Shown: piece after piece, positions 11,812 through 20,582 of the stretch | Numbering within the stretch: position 1 is the first letter of the stretch | Layout: every line of letters begins with the position of its first letter | Source of the DNA: Neogemmobacter tilapiae | Lineage (GTDB): Bacteria; Pseudomonadota; Alphaproteobacteria; Rhodobacterales; Rhodobacteraceae | Length of the DNA: 64,000 nt | Reading direction: 5' to 3' | Assembly (NCBI RefSeq): GCF_014652215.1 | Contig: NZ_BMYJ01000001.1 | Coordinates: forward strand, 310,001-374,000 | The notes under the pieces: model-generated | Told to the model about the DNA's origin: nothing | The model's database searches: none | Seen by the model: only the letters and a program-made list of their open reading frames with translations | Made by a program: the position numbers and the translations under genes

Positions 11812-12507
11812 ATGCGCATCGCCATCATCGAAAACACCGCCGTCACCCATCATGGTCAGGTCGGCGTTGCCCTGCATGAACGGGCGGCGCTGGTGGATCA
11901 GTTCCGCCCCTTTGCGGGCCAATCGCTACCCTTTGGACCACACGATCATGACGCGCTGATTGTCTTTGGCGGTGAGCAATCGGCGCGGGACGATGCCGCC
12001 CATCCCTATCTGGGCCATCTGGCCGATCTGATGGGCAAATTTCATGCGGCGGATAAACCTGTTCTGGGGATTTGCCTGGGTGCGCAACTTTTGGCGCGGG
12101 CCTTTGGGGCGGAAAACCGGCTGGGCGGTTCGCCAGAATTTGGCTGGACGGAAATCACATTGACGGAACAGGGCCGAACCGATCCGGTTTTGTCGCGGGC
12201 GGGCGATCAATTCCGCGCGTTTCAATGGCATTCGGACACGTTTACCCTGCCGCAAGGTGCCGCGCTGTTGGCCACTGGTCCTGTGCCGCAGCAGGCCTTT
12301 CGCCTTGGCCGGGCGACCTATGGGATGCAGTTTCATTTTGAGGCGAACCGCGCGATGGTGGCGGATTGGACGCGGCGCTTTCCAGAAGGCTGCGAAAGGA
12401 TGCAACCGGGTTGGGCGAAACACCACGCCGATCAAGCGGCCCAGCATGGGGCGGCGGCAGATGCGGCAGGGTTGAAATTGGCGCGGGCTTGGCTGGATTT
12501 GGTTTAA
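11812..12507 (+). CDS. Class I glutamine amidotransferase (GMP synthase-like GATase domain)
   Basis: A 231-residue class I (triad) glutamine amidotransferase domain. The nucleophilic Cys lies in 'GICLGAQLLARAFG' near residue 90; a downstream His is in 'YGMQFHFEAN' near residue 170. Stand-alone domains of this kind are often annotated 'type 1 glutamine amidotransferase' or GMP synthase-like; the ammonia acceptor is unknown. The reading frame is open further upstream (to 11437), but that part is antisense to guaB, so I placed the start at the ATG at 11812 (MRIAIIENT), which matches family N termini. It is divergent from guaB, and repeat copy 2 lies 15 bases after its stop. Confidence 0.85.
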   Translation: MRIAIIENTAVTHHGQVGVALHERAALVDQFRPFAGQSLPFGPHDHDALIVFGGEQSARDDAAHPYLGHLADLMGKFHAADKPVLGICLGAQLLARAFGAENRLGGSPEFGWTEITLTEQGRTDPVLSRAGDQFRAFQWHSDTFTLPQGAALLATGPVPQQAFRLGRATYGMQFHFEANRAMVADWTRRFPEGCERMQPGWAKHHADQAAQHGAAADAAGLKLARAWLDLV

Positions 12508-12521
12508 GATGGTTTGGACGT

Positions 12522-12540
12522 TGGGTTTCACCCACCCTAC
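12522..12540. repeat. GTAGG-hairpin intergenic element, copy 2
   Basis: TGGGT (12522-12526), TTC loop, ACCCA (12530-12534), then CCCTAC. Read on the minus strand it starts GTAGGGTGGGTGAAACCCA. It lies between the convergent GATase1 and GNAT genes, and the TAG at 12539-12537 is the stop of the minus-strand gene. Sequences of this form are common between genes in many proteobacteria. Confidence 0.65.
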
Positions 12541-13364
12541 CAGACCGCCCAGACCGTCGGGCCAAGGGCGCGCAGTTCAGCCCCGGTGCCCAGCTTGAAA
12601 TGCGCAAGGCCTGGGTTGGCGCTGTCCACCGTGCCCAGATCCAAGGTTGAGATGCCTTGATCCGACAGAATCCGCGCCGCCTTCCAAAGCATCGGCCCGT
12701 GCGCAAAGACCGCACGCCCGCGATCCGAGGCCCAGCCGATGTGATAACTGGCCCAAGCCCCATGCCGCAAGAACAGCATACCGGCCTGCATCTGACCGCC
12801 TTCGCGCCATTCCAGCAGCAACTTTTCGCCCGGCCAGTGGATGGCAAAAGCACCGGGCAAGGCGCGATAGCCGCGTTGTTGACGTTGGATAGCCTCGGCC
12901 GTCAGCAGTTCGTTCAGCGACGCCACTTGGCCGTGGGTTATCCTCAGACCGCGCTCCTCGGCCCGCAAAAGCCGGTTGCGCCATTTGGCGGAGAGGTTTC
13001 CGCGCATGGCGTCTGCGTCAGGGTCCAGCCGCCAGATCGCCTGGTGGCGGGGCGTGATCAGCGGCATTCGGCCCCAGCCCGGAAGGGCATGTTCGGGCGT
13101 CGCTAGCGTAACACCCCAATGCCGCGCCAAGCGTCGCAGCATCGGCCCAGCCCTTGGCCCCAAAGGCCCCCGGTTCACCAGCCGGAGGCCGGGCCTTTCC
13201 AGCACTTGCGCGATGGTTTCACCAAAGACAAAGCGTCGCACCCTCGCGCCCAAAACCGCCATCGCCTGCCCATAGTCCCATGACTGCGCCATCGGCTGAT
13301 CGGGGCTTGCCGCACAAAGCGCTGCCCATTCCGCCGGATCAAAGCATTCGCGCAGATTTTCCAT
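12537..13364 (-). CDS. GNAT/FemAB-like acyltransferase
   Basis: A 275-residue protein with the layout of the FemAB/'BioF2-like' GNAT family (PF13480 type). 'SAKWRNRLLRAEERGLRI' (about residues 124-141) fits the conserved KWRN(L/R) segment, and the C-terminal half 'GGQMQAGMLFLRHGAWASYHIGW...LDLGTVDSANPGLAHFKLGTG' fits the second GNAT fold. Members transfer acyl or aminoacyl groups, some in cell envelope synthesis. Nothing in the context names the substrate. The TAG stop lies in the GTAGG element at 12522-12540. The start ATG at 13364 gives an N terminus (MENLRECFDPAEWAAL) typical of the group. Confidence 0.7.
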   Translation of the reverse strand: MENLRECFDPAEWAALCAASPDQPMAQSWDYGQAMAVLGARVRRFVFGETIAQVLERPGLRLVNRGPLGPRAGPMLRRLARHWGVTLATPEHALPGWGRMPLITPRHQAIWRLDPDADAMRGNLSAKWRNRLLRAEERGLRITHGQVASLNELLTAEAIQRQQRGYRALPGAFAIHWPGEKLLLEWREGGQMQAGMLFLRHGAWASYHIGWASDRGRAVFAHGPMLWKAARILSDQGISTLDLGTVDSANPGLAHFKLGTGAELRALGPTVWAVW

Positions 13365-13408
13365 GGCCTGTTAAGGCATGGGAAAGGTTAAAGGCGGATA
13401 AAGGCCTG

Positions 13409-13510
13409 ATGAAGCCCCTTCCGCCTGCCCCTCGTTTCACCCTTTGGCTGCCCGCCTTGATCGCCACGGCCCTTTCGGGCCTTTGGCTGATCGGCTTGGC
13501 CCTGTTCTAA
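13409..13510 (+). CDS. Possible 33-residue single-helix membrane peptide
   Basis: A short frame begins with ATG 13409 and reads [13 protein letters not shown], then a hydrophobic run [20 protein letters not shown] ending at TAA. It looks like a one-helix membrane peptide with a proline-rich cytoplasmic start. GGATAAAGG lies just upstream as a possible ribosome site. Its stop shares CTAA (13507-13510) with the aglK stop. A frame this short can arise by chance in GC-rich DNA, so only comparison with relatives can settle it. Confidence 0.35.
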   Translation: MKPLPPAPRFTLWLPALIATALSGLWLIGLALF

Positions 13511-14592
13511 CGATACAGAACAGACTTGCCGCCCATGAACAAATGCACCTTTGCCGGATCGGCCGTCAGGCCCACCGTCGTATGCCGCAACCCGGCATGG
13601 ATGCCCGGCAGCTTTGCCACCACTGCCGCCGCCTCGCCCTGTTTCTTGAAGTAAAGCAGCGTCACCTCGCCCAAGGCTTCGGTGATGTCCACCTCGCCGC
13701 TAAAGATTGCTTCGCCTTGCGTCGGCACAAAATCCTCGGGCCGCACGCCGATCTTGACCTTGGCCCCCATGTCGCTGGCCAAGGTTGCCACCGCCGAACG
13801 CGCCACCCCGCCATTCGCCAGCTTCACCGTGGTTTCCGCCCCCGTCCCCACGATTTCCCCCGCCAGCAGGTTCATCGAAGGGCTGCCGATGAACTGCGCC
13901 ACGAATTCATTCTCGGGCCGCTCATACAGTTCCAGCGGGCTGCCCACCTGTGCAATCCCGCCGCCGGCCAGAACCACGATGCGGCTGGCCAGCGTCATCG
14001 CCTCCACCTGATCATGCGTCACATAGATCATCGTCGAATTCGGCATCGCCTCTTTCAACTGCGCGATTTCAATCCGCGTCGCCACCCGCAGGGCGGCATC
14101 CAAGTTCGACAGCGGTTCATCGAACAGATAGACCTTAGGGTCGCGCACAATGGCCCGCCCGATCGCCACACGCTGCCGCTGGCCACCCGACAATGCCTTG
14201 GGCAGACGGTCCAGATAGGGCGTCAGCTGCAAAATCTTGGCCGCCTTGTCCACCGCCGCCCGGATCTCGCTTTCCGGCTTTTTCGCCAGTTTCAGCGCAA
14301 AGGACATGTTGTCCCGCACCGTCATATGCGGGTAAAGCGCATAAGACTGGAACACCATCGCAATGCCCCGCTGTGCGGGCGGCACGTCGTTCATCCGAAC
14401 GCCGTCGATGGAAAAATCACCACCGGTGATCCGCTCCAGCCCCGCGATCATCCGCAGCAGCGTCGATTTGCCGCAGCCGGAGGGCCCGACAAACACGATC
14501 AGCTCACCCGTCTTGATGTCGAGGTTGATGTTTTTCAACACCTTCACCTCGCCATAGGCTTTCTCTACGTCCTTCAGCAGAAGTTCGGCCAT
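13507..14592 (-). CDS. aglK: Alpha-glucoside ABC transporter ATP-binding protein AglK
   Basis: A 361-residue sugar-type (UgpC/MalK) ABC ATPase that powers the AglFG permease. Walker A is '[10 protein letters not shown]' (about residue 36), the Q-loop '[14 protein letters not shown]', the signature '[14 protein letters not shown]' (about 134), Walker B '[12 protein letters not shown]', and the switch His is in '[10 protein letters not shown]'. The C-terminal third (from about 240) is the TOBE/MalK regulatory domain ('[10 protein letters not shown]'). It is the last gene of aglEFGAK, 13 bases after aglA. Such ATPases can serve more than one sugar transporter, so the substrate comes from the operon. 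Confidence 0.92.
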   Translation of the reverse strand: MAELLLKDVEKAYGEVKVLKNINLDIKTGELIVFVGPSGCGKSTLLRMIAGLERITGGDFSIDGVRMNDVPPAQRGIAMVFQSYALYPHMTVRDNMSFALKLAKKPESEIRAAVDKAAKILQLTPYLDRLPKALSGGQRQRVAIGRAIVRDPKVYLFDEPLSNLDAALRVATRIEIAQLKEAMPNSTMIYVTHDQVEAMTLASRIVVLAGGGIAQVGSPLELYERPENEFVAQFIGSPSMNLLAGEIVGTGAETTVKLANGGVARSAVATLASDMGAKVKIGVRPEDFVPTQGEAIFSGEVDITEALGEVTLLYFKKQGEAAAVVAKLPGIHAGLRHTTVGLTADPAKVHLFMGGKSVLYR

Positions 14593-14605
14593 CGCTTATC
14601 CTCCC

Positions 14606-16231
14606 CTATTCTGCGGCCGCAAGGGCAAAGCCCCAGGCCCCAAGTTCTGCGCCCGGCGCATCGCCGCCCAGCGATCCGGCCAAGGCCGTCCATTTGCCCG
14701 GCGGCAATTTCGGCTTTACCGTTCCTGCCCCCAGATTGAAGGCGCAAAAGACGCGCCGCCCGTTCATGTCGCGCGTAAAGGTCACCAGATCGCCCTGTGC
14801 CTCTGGCAGGCTCATCTCACCACTGCGCAGGGCCGGTTCACTGGCGCGGAATTCCAGCGCCTTACGGTAAAAGGCCATCAGCCCCCCGTCACCCTGTGCC
14901 CCGACGGCGTGGGCCAGATGCTGCGCAGGCACCGGAAGCCAGGCCTTTTCGGCGCTGGTAAAGCCACCCATCGCATTGTCTTTGACCCAAACCATCGGTG
15001 TACGGCAGCCATCGCGGCCTTTGAACTCAGGCCAGAATTCGATGCCATAGGGGTCTTGCAGATCCTCAAACGCGATGTCCGCCTCGGGCAGGCCCAGTTC
15101 TTCGCCCTGATACAGGCAGACTGATCCGCGCAAAGCCAACAAAAGCAGTGTATACATCCGCAGGCCCGCGTTGTTCAGGCCCCAGCGGGTGACATGGCGC
15201 ACCGTGTCGTGGTTGGAATAGGACCAGCAGGGCCAGGCATCGGGGGCCGCCTTGGCCATACGGGCAAAGGTTTCCGCCAGCGCCCCCGCCGTCAACCGCG
15301 TCGGTTGCAGCAGTTCGAACGGATAGCACATCTGCACCTTGTCACCGCCCGAAGTGTATTCGGCCATGATCTCCAGCCCCCGCTGGGCATCCCCCACCTC
15401 GCCCACGGCAGCAGCCTTATAGGGGTTCAGCACGGCGCGGAATCTCCGCAGGAATTCAAGGTTCTCCGGCTGGTTCTTGGAAAACAGGTGAAGCTGATGG
15501 TTGTAAGGGTTGACCGAAGGCGCAATGCTGTCGTTGCGCAGTTCGGGCGGCAGCGACGGGTTGTCGCGCAGGTATTTGTCGGCGAAGTAAAAGTTGATCG
15601 TGTCCAGACGGAAACCATCGACGCCCCTGTCCAGCCAGAAGCGCGCCACATCCAGCAAAGCATCCTGAACGGCAGGGGTGTGCAGGTTCAGGTCCGGCTG
15701 GCTGGTCAGGAAATTGTGCAGGTAATATTGCTGCCGCCGCCCGTCCCAGGCCCAGGCCGTGCCGCCAAAGACCGAAGGCCAGTTGTTCGGCGGGGTGCCA
15801 TCCGCTTTCGGATCGGCCCAGACATACCAATCGGCCTTGTCATTCGTGCGGTCCTTGCGGCTTTCCTTGAACCACGGATGCTGGTCACTGGTGTGCGACA
15901 GCACCAGATCAATCATCACCTTCAGACCCAGATCATGCGCCCGCGCCATCAGCGCGTCGAAATCCTCTAGGCTGCCGAACATGGCATCGACATCGCAATA
16001 GTCGCTGACGTCATAGCCAAAGTCCTTCATCGGGCTGGTAAAGAACGGGCTGATCCAGATCGCGTCGGCCCCCAGCCCCGCGATGTGATCCAACCGAGAG
16101 GTAATCCCCGCCAGATCGCCGATGCCATCGCCATTCGAATCCTGAAAGCTGCGCGGATAGATCTGATAGATCACAGCGCCCCGCCACCAGTCAGGGTTTC
16201 GCGCCAGGATGGTTTCTTTCAGGCTTGTCAT
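14606..16231 (-). CDS. aglA: Alpha-glucosidase AglA (GH13)
   Basis: A 541-residue cytoplasmic glycoside hydrolase of family 13, releasing glucose from imported sucrose, maltose, trehalose and other alpha-glucosides. The (beta/alpha)8 signatures are visible: 'DLVLSHTSDQHPWF' (region I), 'DGFRLDTINFY' holding the nucleophile Asp (region II), 'AAVGEVGD' with the acid/base Glu (region III) and 'SYSNHDTVRH' with the transition-state Asp (region IV). The N terminus 'WWRGAVIYQIYPRSFQDSNGDGIGDL' is classic for the oligo-1,6-glucosidase/alpha-glucosidase group. It has no signal peptide, which fits hydrolysis after uptake by AglEFGK. It lies between aglG and aglK. Confidence 0.93.
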   Translation of the reverse strand: MTSLKETILARNPDWWRGAVIYQIYPRSFQDSNGDGIGDLAGITSRLDHIAGLGADAIWISPFFTSPMKDFGYDVSDYCDVDAMFGSLEDFDALMARAHDLGLKVMIDLVLSHTSDQHPWFKESRKDRTNDKADWYVWADPKADGTPPNNWPSVFGGTAWAWDGRRQQYYLHNFLTSQPDLNLHTPAVQDALLDVARFWLDRGVDGFRLDTINFYFADKYLRDNPSLPPELRNDSIAPSVNPYNHQLHLFSKNQPENLEFLRRFRAVLNPYKAAAVGEVGDAQRGLEIMAEYTSGGDKVQMCYPFELLQPTRLTAGALAETFARMAKAAPDAWPCWSYSNHDTVRHVTRWGLNNAGLRMYTLLLLALRGSVCLYQGEELGLPEADIAFEDLQDPYGIEFWPEFKGRDGCRTPMVWVKDNAMGGFTSAEKAWLPVPAQHLAHAVGAQGDGGLMAFYRKALEFRASEPALRSGEMSLPEAQGDLVTFTRDMNGRRVFCAFNLGAGTVKPKLPPGKWTALAGSLGGDAPGAELGAWGFALAAAE

Positions 16232-16243
16232 AGGCTTCTTTTC

Positions 16244-17383
16244 TTACTTCACAGAACCGGCCAACAGGCCGCGAACAAGGTAACGTTGCAGGGCAAAGAA
16301 CACGACCAGCGGCACCGCGATAGAGACAAAGGCCGAGGCGGACAGGATTTCCCAGTCGCCACCGCGCGACCCCATCAGGTTGACCAGCGTGCCGGTCAGC
16401 ACCAGTTGGTCATTGCCCGTTCCCAAAAAGACCAAGGCCACCAGCAGGTCATTCCAGGTCCAGAGGAACTGGAAGATGGCGAAAGAGGCGAGTGCTGGGA
16501 ACGACAAGGGCAGGATGATCTTGGTGAAAATCTGAAAGTCCGTCGCGCCATCGACCTTGGCGTTTTCGATGATGTCGCGGGGAAGCCCAACCATGTAGTT
16601 GCGCAAAAGATAGATGGCGAGTGGCAGGCCAAAGCCGGTATGCGCCATCCAGATCCCCATATAGCCTTTGCCGATGCCGATGTTGTTGTGAAAGTTCAGC
16701 AACGGGATCAGCGCCAGTTGCAAGGGCACGACCAGCAGGCCCACGATGGCGGCAATCAGCAGCGCGCGGCCCGGAAAATCCATCCATGCCAGCGCATAGG
16801 CGGCAAAGGCGGCGATCAGGATCGGGATGATCGTGGCGGGAATGGCCACCGTCATCGTGTTCAGAAAGGCCTGCCCGATGCTTTGCCCCGCCGAGGGGTT
16901 GTTGAAGATGTTGAAATAATTGTCGGTGGTGAATTCGGGCGGGGTCGTGGCCGTCGTAAAGATGCGCGGCATCCGCACGTCTTTCAGGCTGGTGGCCGAG
17001 GTCAGGGTATAGCCACCCACCTCATTCACTTGCAGGTAAAGACCGTCGCCCAGATCGGCCACAGCGCCCGGCAGGAATTCGGTCGGGCGGTTCACGTTGG
17101 TGCCCCAGGCGCTGATCGCGCTGTTCTCATTGTCGAACAAGCGGCCTTCGATGACGAATTTTCCGTCACGCTCCACCTCTTCGCCGCTGATGCGGATCGG
17201 GGGAAGCTGTTGTTCCTGCGCCGAAAGCGACATCCACCAACCCGACCCCGCGATCTGGTCGCCAGACCGGAAGGAAGAGATGAAAAGGCCCAAGGTGGGC
17301 AGCAGCCACAGCAGTACCAGCGCCGCCGCCGAAAGATGCACGGCCCAGGTCAGCGCGGATTTCTTGCCAGCAATATTGTCCAT
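16244..17383 (-). CDS. aglG: Alpha-glucoside ABC transporter permease AglG
   Basis: A 379-residue inner-membrane permease of the MalG class. After TM1 (about residues 12-35) there is a large periplasmic segment of roughly 130 residues. Five further helices follow, with the EAA loop 'ENAKVDGATDFQIFTKIILP' (about residues 270-290) that docks on AglK. The long loop between TM1 and TM2 is typical of AglG-type permeases. The gap to aglF is 9 bases and to aglA 12 bases, so it sits inside one operon. Confidence 0.92.
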   Translation of the reverse strand: MDNIAGKKSALTWAVHLSAAALVLLWLLPTLGLFISSFRSGDQIAGSGWWMSLSAQEQQLPPIRISGEEVERDGKFVIEGRLFDNENSAISAWGTNVNRPTEFLPGAVADLGDGLYLQVNEVGGYTLTSATSLKDVRMPRIFTTATTPPEFTTDNYFNIFNNPSAGQSIGQAFLNTMTVAIPATIIPILIAAFAAYALAWMDFPGRALLIAAIVGLLVVPLQLALIPLLNFHNNIGIGKGYMGIWMAHTGFGLPLAIYLLRNYMVGLPRDIIENAKVDGATDFQIFTKIILPLSFPALASFAIFQFLWTWNDLLVALVFLGTGNDQLVLTGTLVNLMGSRGGDWEILSASAFVSIAVPLVVFFALQRYLVRGLLAGSVK

Positions 17384-17392
17384 GTCGCCCCC

Positions 17393-18919
17393 CTACCGCA
17401 TCTCTTTGCGGGCATTATAGACGTTCCAGACAAGGATCGGGGTCACCAGCGCCATGATCACCATCGCACTGGCCGAACCCACCCCCACGTCAAAGGCGCG
17501 GAACAGCTTGTCATACATATAGTTCGCCAGAACCTGCGTTTCCCACTGGCCGTTGGTCATGGCCAGAACGATGTCGAACACCTTCAGCACGACGATGGTG
17601 ATCGTGGTCCAGACGACAACGATGGTCCCCATGATCTGCGGCACCTTGATCTTAAAGAAGATCTGAAAGGGGTTCGCGCCGTCCAGAATAGCCGCCTCAA
17701 TGGTTTCCTCCGGCACGCCGCGCAGGGCGGCCGACAAGATCACCATCGCAAAGCCGGTCTGGATCCAGATCAGAACGGCCATCAGGAAGAAAGAGTTCCA
17801 GAACGGGATTGTCAGCCAGGTTTGCGGCTGGCCATAGGGCAGTTGCGCCTGCGTCAGGCCCAGCAGCCAGCGTGCCAACACAAAGGCCAGTGCCAAGGCA
17901 ATGATCACCAGAATGCCGCGCAGCAGGGTAAAGCCCAGACCGTCGCGGACTTTGGTCAACTGCCGGATCAGCGCATAGGCCCCCCAAAGCAGCAAGCCGA
18001 CAACGGCCACAAGCAGGATGCCTGGGATCACCTTGACAAAGAAGATCGACCAGAACCCACCCTCAAACTTCAGCCAAAGCGCGTTCAGCAGGCCGATCTG
18101 GGCGGTGTCCACCGGTCGCGTGTCGTAGATCAGCTTCCAGATCACCGAGGCGCCGACAAAGGAAATGGCCATCGGCATGAAGATCAGCGATTTCGCCAGA
18201 TTGCCCCAGCCGATCCGGTCGGTCAGTTGTGCGGCCAGCAGACCAAAGGCGGTGGCCGCAGCGGGCACGACGACAAGCCAGAGCATGTTGTTGGTGATCG
18301 CTTCCCAGAACTTCGCTTCCGAAGCCATCTGGGTGTAGTTGGCAAGGCCGACAAATTCGCCCGACTTGCCCAGCAGCGAATACCAAGCCGTCGCAAAGAC
18401 CGGATAGGCGAGATAGAGGCCCAGAAGAACAATGGCGGGCATCAGGAACAGCCAGGGCCGCGCCATATTGGCGCGATTGATCGCTTCACCAGCCGTCATC
18501 CCGTTCCGACCATAAGTCGCATAACCCGCGAAAAGGCCGAGCAAAGATAGGAGCCCAAGCGTCAACAAGCTTACAGCAACTACACGCAGCGTTAGGCCGC
18601 CGATACTGCCGAATGTTGTTGAGATCGTTTGGAAAAGCCATGTTAGCGGCAAAACAAACCAAGAGATCAATTTTGTCAGCATTTCAGGAGATTGGCCGAA
18701 GAGACCTAAAAGAAACGCGACAAGTGAGAGGGCGACGATTATTCCGACATAACCAAGAACTATTTGTCCGATAAGCCGCCTAGGGCGCGCAAACTCTGCC
18801 GACACATTGCGTGCGGGAAAAACAACCTTGTCCAGAAAGATGTTGGACAGGAAGAAATAGCCGATACAGCCGCCAACCCCCAGAACGATGACAAGCGCTG
18901 CCTGAACTGCCGGATTCAT
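17393..18919 (-). CDS. aglF: Alpha-glucoside ABC transporter permease AglF, N-terminally extended
   Basis: A permease of the MalF class, partner of AglG. At 508 residues it is much longer than the ~330 residues of the Sinorhizobium AglF type. The core permease runs from about residue 150 ('MARPWLFLMPAIVLLGLYLAYPVF') with the EAA loop 'ETIEAAILDGANPFQIFFKIKVP' near residues 420-442. Two extra parts are seen. The first is an N-terminal region of about 150 residues with roughly four hydrophobic helices. The second is an inserted hydrophobic segment ('GILLVAVVGLLLWGAYALIRQL...', about 300-355). The DNA for residues ~43-136 (about 18510-18790) is unusually GC-poor, with ATA, TTA, CTA and AGG codons rare in neighbours. 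Confidence 0.88.
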   Translation of the reverse strand: MNPAVQAALVIVLGVGGCIGYFFLSNIFLDKVVFPARNVSAEFARPRRLIGQIVLGYVGIIVALSLVAFLLGLFGQSPEMLTKLISWFVLPLTWLFQTISTTFGSIGGLTLRVVAVSLLTLGLLSLLGLFAGYATYGRNGMTAGEAINRANMARPWLFLMPAIVLLGLYLAYPVFATAWYSLLGKSGEFVGLANYTQMASEAKFWEAITNNMLWLVVVPAAATAFGLLAAQLTDRIGWGNLAKSLIFMPMAISFVGASVIWKLIYDTRPVDTAQIGLLNALWLKFEGGFWSIFFVKVIPGILLVAVVGLLLWGAYALIRQLTKVRDGLGFTLLRGILVIIALALAFVLARWLLGLTQAQLPYGQPQTWLTIPFWNSFFLMAVLIWIQTGFAMVILSAALRGVPEETIEAAILDGANPFQIFFKIKVPQIMGTIVVVWTTITIVVLKVFDIVLAMTNGQWETQVLANYMYDKLFRAFDVGVGSASAMVIMALVTPILVWNVYNARKEMR

Positions 18920-18948
18920 CGGAACCTCCCCCCGTTGAACTGAAACAA

Positions 18949-18974
18949 ACAGGCCCGGCCAATGCCGGGCCTGT
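18949..18974 (-). promoter_or_regulatory. Intercistronic hairpin between aglE and aglF
   Basis: A perfect 11-bp inverted repeat (ACAGGCCCGGC, loop 4, GCCGGGCCTGT) lies between the binding-protein gene and the first permease gene. No T-run follows on the minus strand. It is more likely a stem that protects the aglE mRNA 3' end, or partly terminates, so that binding protein exceeds permease. This is common in binding-protein operons. Confidence 0.75.
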
Positions 18975-18983
18975 CAAGTTGCA

Positions 18984-20330
18984 TCACTTCGGCCAGCTGG
19001 CTTCGATGGCGTCGGCCACTTCTTGCGCCGACTTGCCGCCGACATAATCGACCATGCCCGTCCAGAAGGTGCCCGCACCCACCGCACCCGGCATCAGGTC
19101 CGATGCGTCAAAGCGGAAGGTCGTCGCGTTCAGCAGGATTTCGCCCTGCTTTTTCAGCGCCGCCGAACCATAGGTTTCGACATTGGCCGATTTGAACGGC
19201 GTCAGGAAGCCAGCTTGCGCCATCCAGATTTCATGCGCAATCGGCGTTTTCAGGAACTCGATGAACGCCCGTGCACCCTCACCGTCTTTGGTGATGAAGG
19301 CCAAGGTGCCTGCACCCAGAACCGGCTTGCCCAGATCCTTGCCCGCATAGGCCGGCATGTAGAAGAAGTCGGCATCGGTGCCCAGTTCCGTGCCTTCGGG
19401 GAAGAAGGACGGGATGAACGACGCCTGATGGTGCATGTAGCACTGCGGCGGCGAGGTAAACAGGCCTTTCGGGCTGTCCCGGAAGTCGGTCGAGGCGACA
19501 GCGCCCGCGCCACCGGCCACGGCTTTGTCGTTCTTGGCAAAAGCCCCGAATTCATCGATCGCGCCAATCACGGCCGGATCGTTGAACGGGATCTCATGCT
19601 TGACCCACTGGTCATAGACCGAAGCGGGCTGCGTGCGCAGCATCATGTCTTCGACCCAATCGGTCGCAGGCCAGCCGGTCGCCCCGCCCGAACCCAGACC
19701 GATGCACCAAGGCGTGCCGCCATCGGCGATGATCTGTTCGGTCAGCGCCTTCAGATCTTCCATGCTTTCCGGCACGGCATAGCCCGCATCCGCAAAGTTG
19801 TCAGGCGAATACCAGACCAGCGATTTCACATCGATCTTGTAGGGGAAGGCATAGAGCGCCGGTGCGCCGTCTTTGCCCGCGTAGGTTCCCAAGGAAACCC
19901 AGCTTTCGCCCGCCGCATAGTTGTCTTTCAACCAGGTTTCGGTCTCAGCACCCAGCGGCGTGATAAAGCCTTTCGACGCCAGATCAGCGATCAACCCCGG
20001 CTGCGGCAGAACCGCGATATCGGGCGGGCTGCCTGCCTGCGTGTCAATGACGATCTGCTGTTCATAGTTTTCCGACGAGGAATAGTTCACCGTCACGCCC
20101 GAGGCGGCAGTGAAATAGGCCAGCACCGATTCCACCAGCACTTGGTCTTCGCCGCGCCAGGGGCCAAAGATGGTGATCGACTGGCCATCAAGGTTCGTCG
20201 CCTCGTCAAACGCTTTATAGCTATCCCAGTTGAAGGCACCCTCGCCTACTGGGAATTTCAGGTCTTGGGCCGAAGCCGCACCTGCAAAAAGGGCCAGCGC
20301 TGCCGCGCCCGCCAGATATTTCGCTTTCAT
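18984..20330 (-). CDS. aglE: Alpha-glucoside ABC transporter substrate-binding protein AglE
   Basis: A 448-residue extracellular solute-binding protein (family 1). The start is ATG 20330, with GGAGG five bases upstream. It gives a signal peptide MKAKYLAGAAALALFAG ending AASA-Q, for export to the periplasm. The mature part carries family features such as 'SITIFGPWRGEDQVLVESVLAYF' and 'GSPPDIAVLPQPGLIADLASKG'. It presents alpha-glucosides to AglFG. It is the first gene of the operon, divergent from the LacI regulator, with LacI-type operator-like sites upstream. An upstream in-frame ATG (20396) is rejected because it would hide the signal peptide. Confidence 0.93.
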   Translation of the reverse strand: MKAKYLAGAAALALFAGAASAQDLKFPVGEGAFNWDSYKAFDEATNLDGQSITIFGPWRGEDQVLVESVLAYFTAASGVTVNYSSSENYEQQIVIDTQAGSPPDIAVLPQPGLIADLASKGFITPLGAETETWLKDNYAAGESWVSLGTYAGKDGAPALYAFPYKIDVKSLVWYSPDNFADAGYAVPESMEDLKALTEQIIADGGTPWCIGLGSGGATGWPATDWVEDMMLRTQPASVYDQWVKHEIPFNDPAVIGAIDEFGAFAKNDKAVAGGAGAVASTDFRDSPKGLFTSPPQCYMHHQASFIPSFFPEGTELGTDADFFYMPAYAGKDLGKPVLGAGTLAFITKDGEGARAFIEFLKTPIAHEIWMAQAGFLTPFKSANVETYGSAALKKQGEILLNATTFRFDASDLMPGAVGAGTFWTGMVDYVGGKSAQEVADAIEASWPK

Positions 20331-20389
20331 GTAAGCCTCCCGCTTTTTTCCGCGCCGTCTGCGCGGCTTCATCCCTGCGATCAGAATCA

Positions 20390-20406
20390 GTTTCAAACCG
20401 CTTTGG
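20390..20406. promoter_or_regulatory. Candidate LacI-family operator 1 (aglE side)
   Basis: GTTTCAAACCGCTTTGG contains the near-palindrome CAAACCGCTTTG, with the central CG and AAA/TTT arms typical of LacI-family operators. It is 60 bp upstream of aglE, where a bound repressor would block transcription. Confidence 0.55.
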
Positions 20407-20442
20407 ACAAGTCACACTCGCGCATCGCCCGAAAACTGTCAA

Positions 20443-20457
20443 TTGAAAGCGTTTGGA
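20443..20457. promoter_or_regulatory. Candidate LacI-family operator 2
   Basis: TTGAAAGCGTTTGGA has the same arrangement (GAAA-CG-TTT) as the site 50 bp away, in the middle of the divergent aglE-aglR region. It may be shared by both promoters. Confidence 0.55.
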
Positions 20458-20553
20458 TGGGTGCAAATCAGGCACATTGTGCATCCGCAGCGTAACTCAA
20501 TCGTTTACGGACGATTTGACGCTTGCAAAGGTTCTGGCTAATGATTGGGCCGA

Positions 20554-20569
20554 TTGAAACCGTTTTGGG
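20554..20569. promoter_or_regulatory. Candidate LacI-family operator 3 (aglR side)
   Basis: TTGAAACCGTTTTGGG is a third variant of the same pattern, 14-29 bases before the chosen aglR start. Its place suggests autoregulation, and it also argues that the true start of aglR is the ATG at 20583 rather than one further upstream. Confidence 0.5.
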
Positions 20570-20582
20570 GCAGATTCTGTCG

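Noticed and set aside
16085-18550. An 821-codon open frame on the plus strand opposite aglA, aglG and aglF
   Set aside because: Its translation is rich in His, Gln, Arg and Gly with no domain or membrane pattern, and it mirrors well-supported genes. Long antisense frames are expected in GC-rich coding DNA.
18949-18974. Reading the aglE-aglF hairpin as a full rho-independent terminator
   Set aside because: No T-run follows the stem on the minus strand, and aglF to aglK clearly belong to the same operon.
19023-20495. A 490-codon plus-strand frame opposite aglE
   Set aside because: aglE has a signal peptide, ribosome site and full family match; the frame also runs through the operator region.
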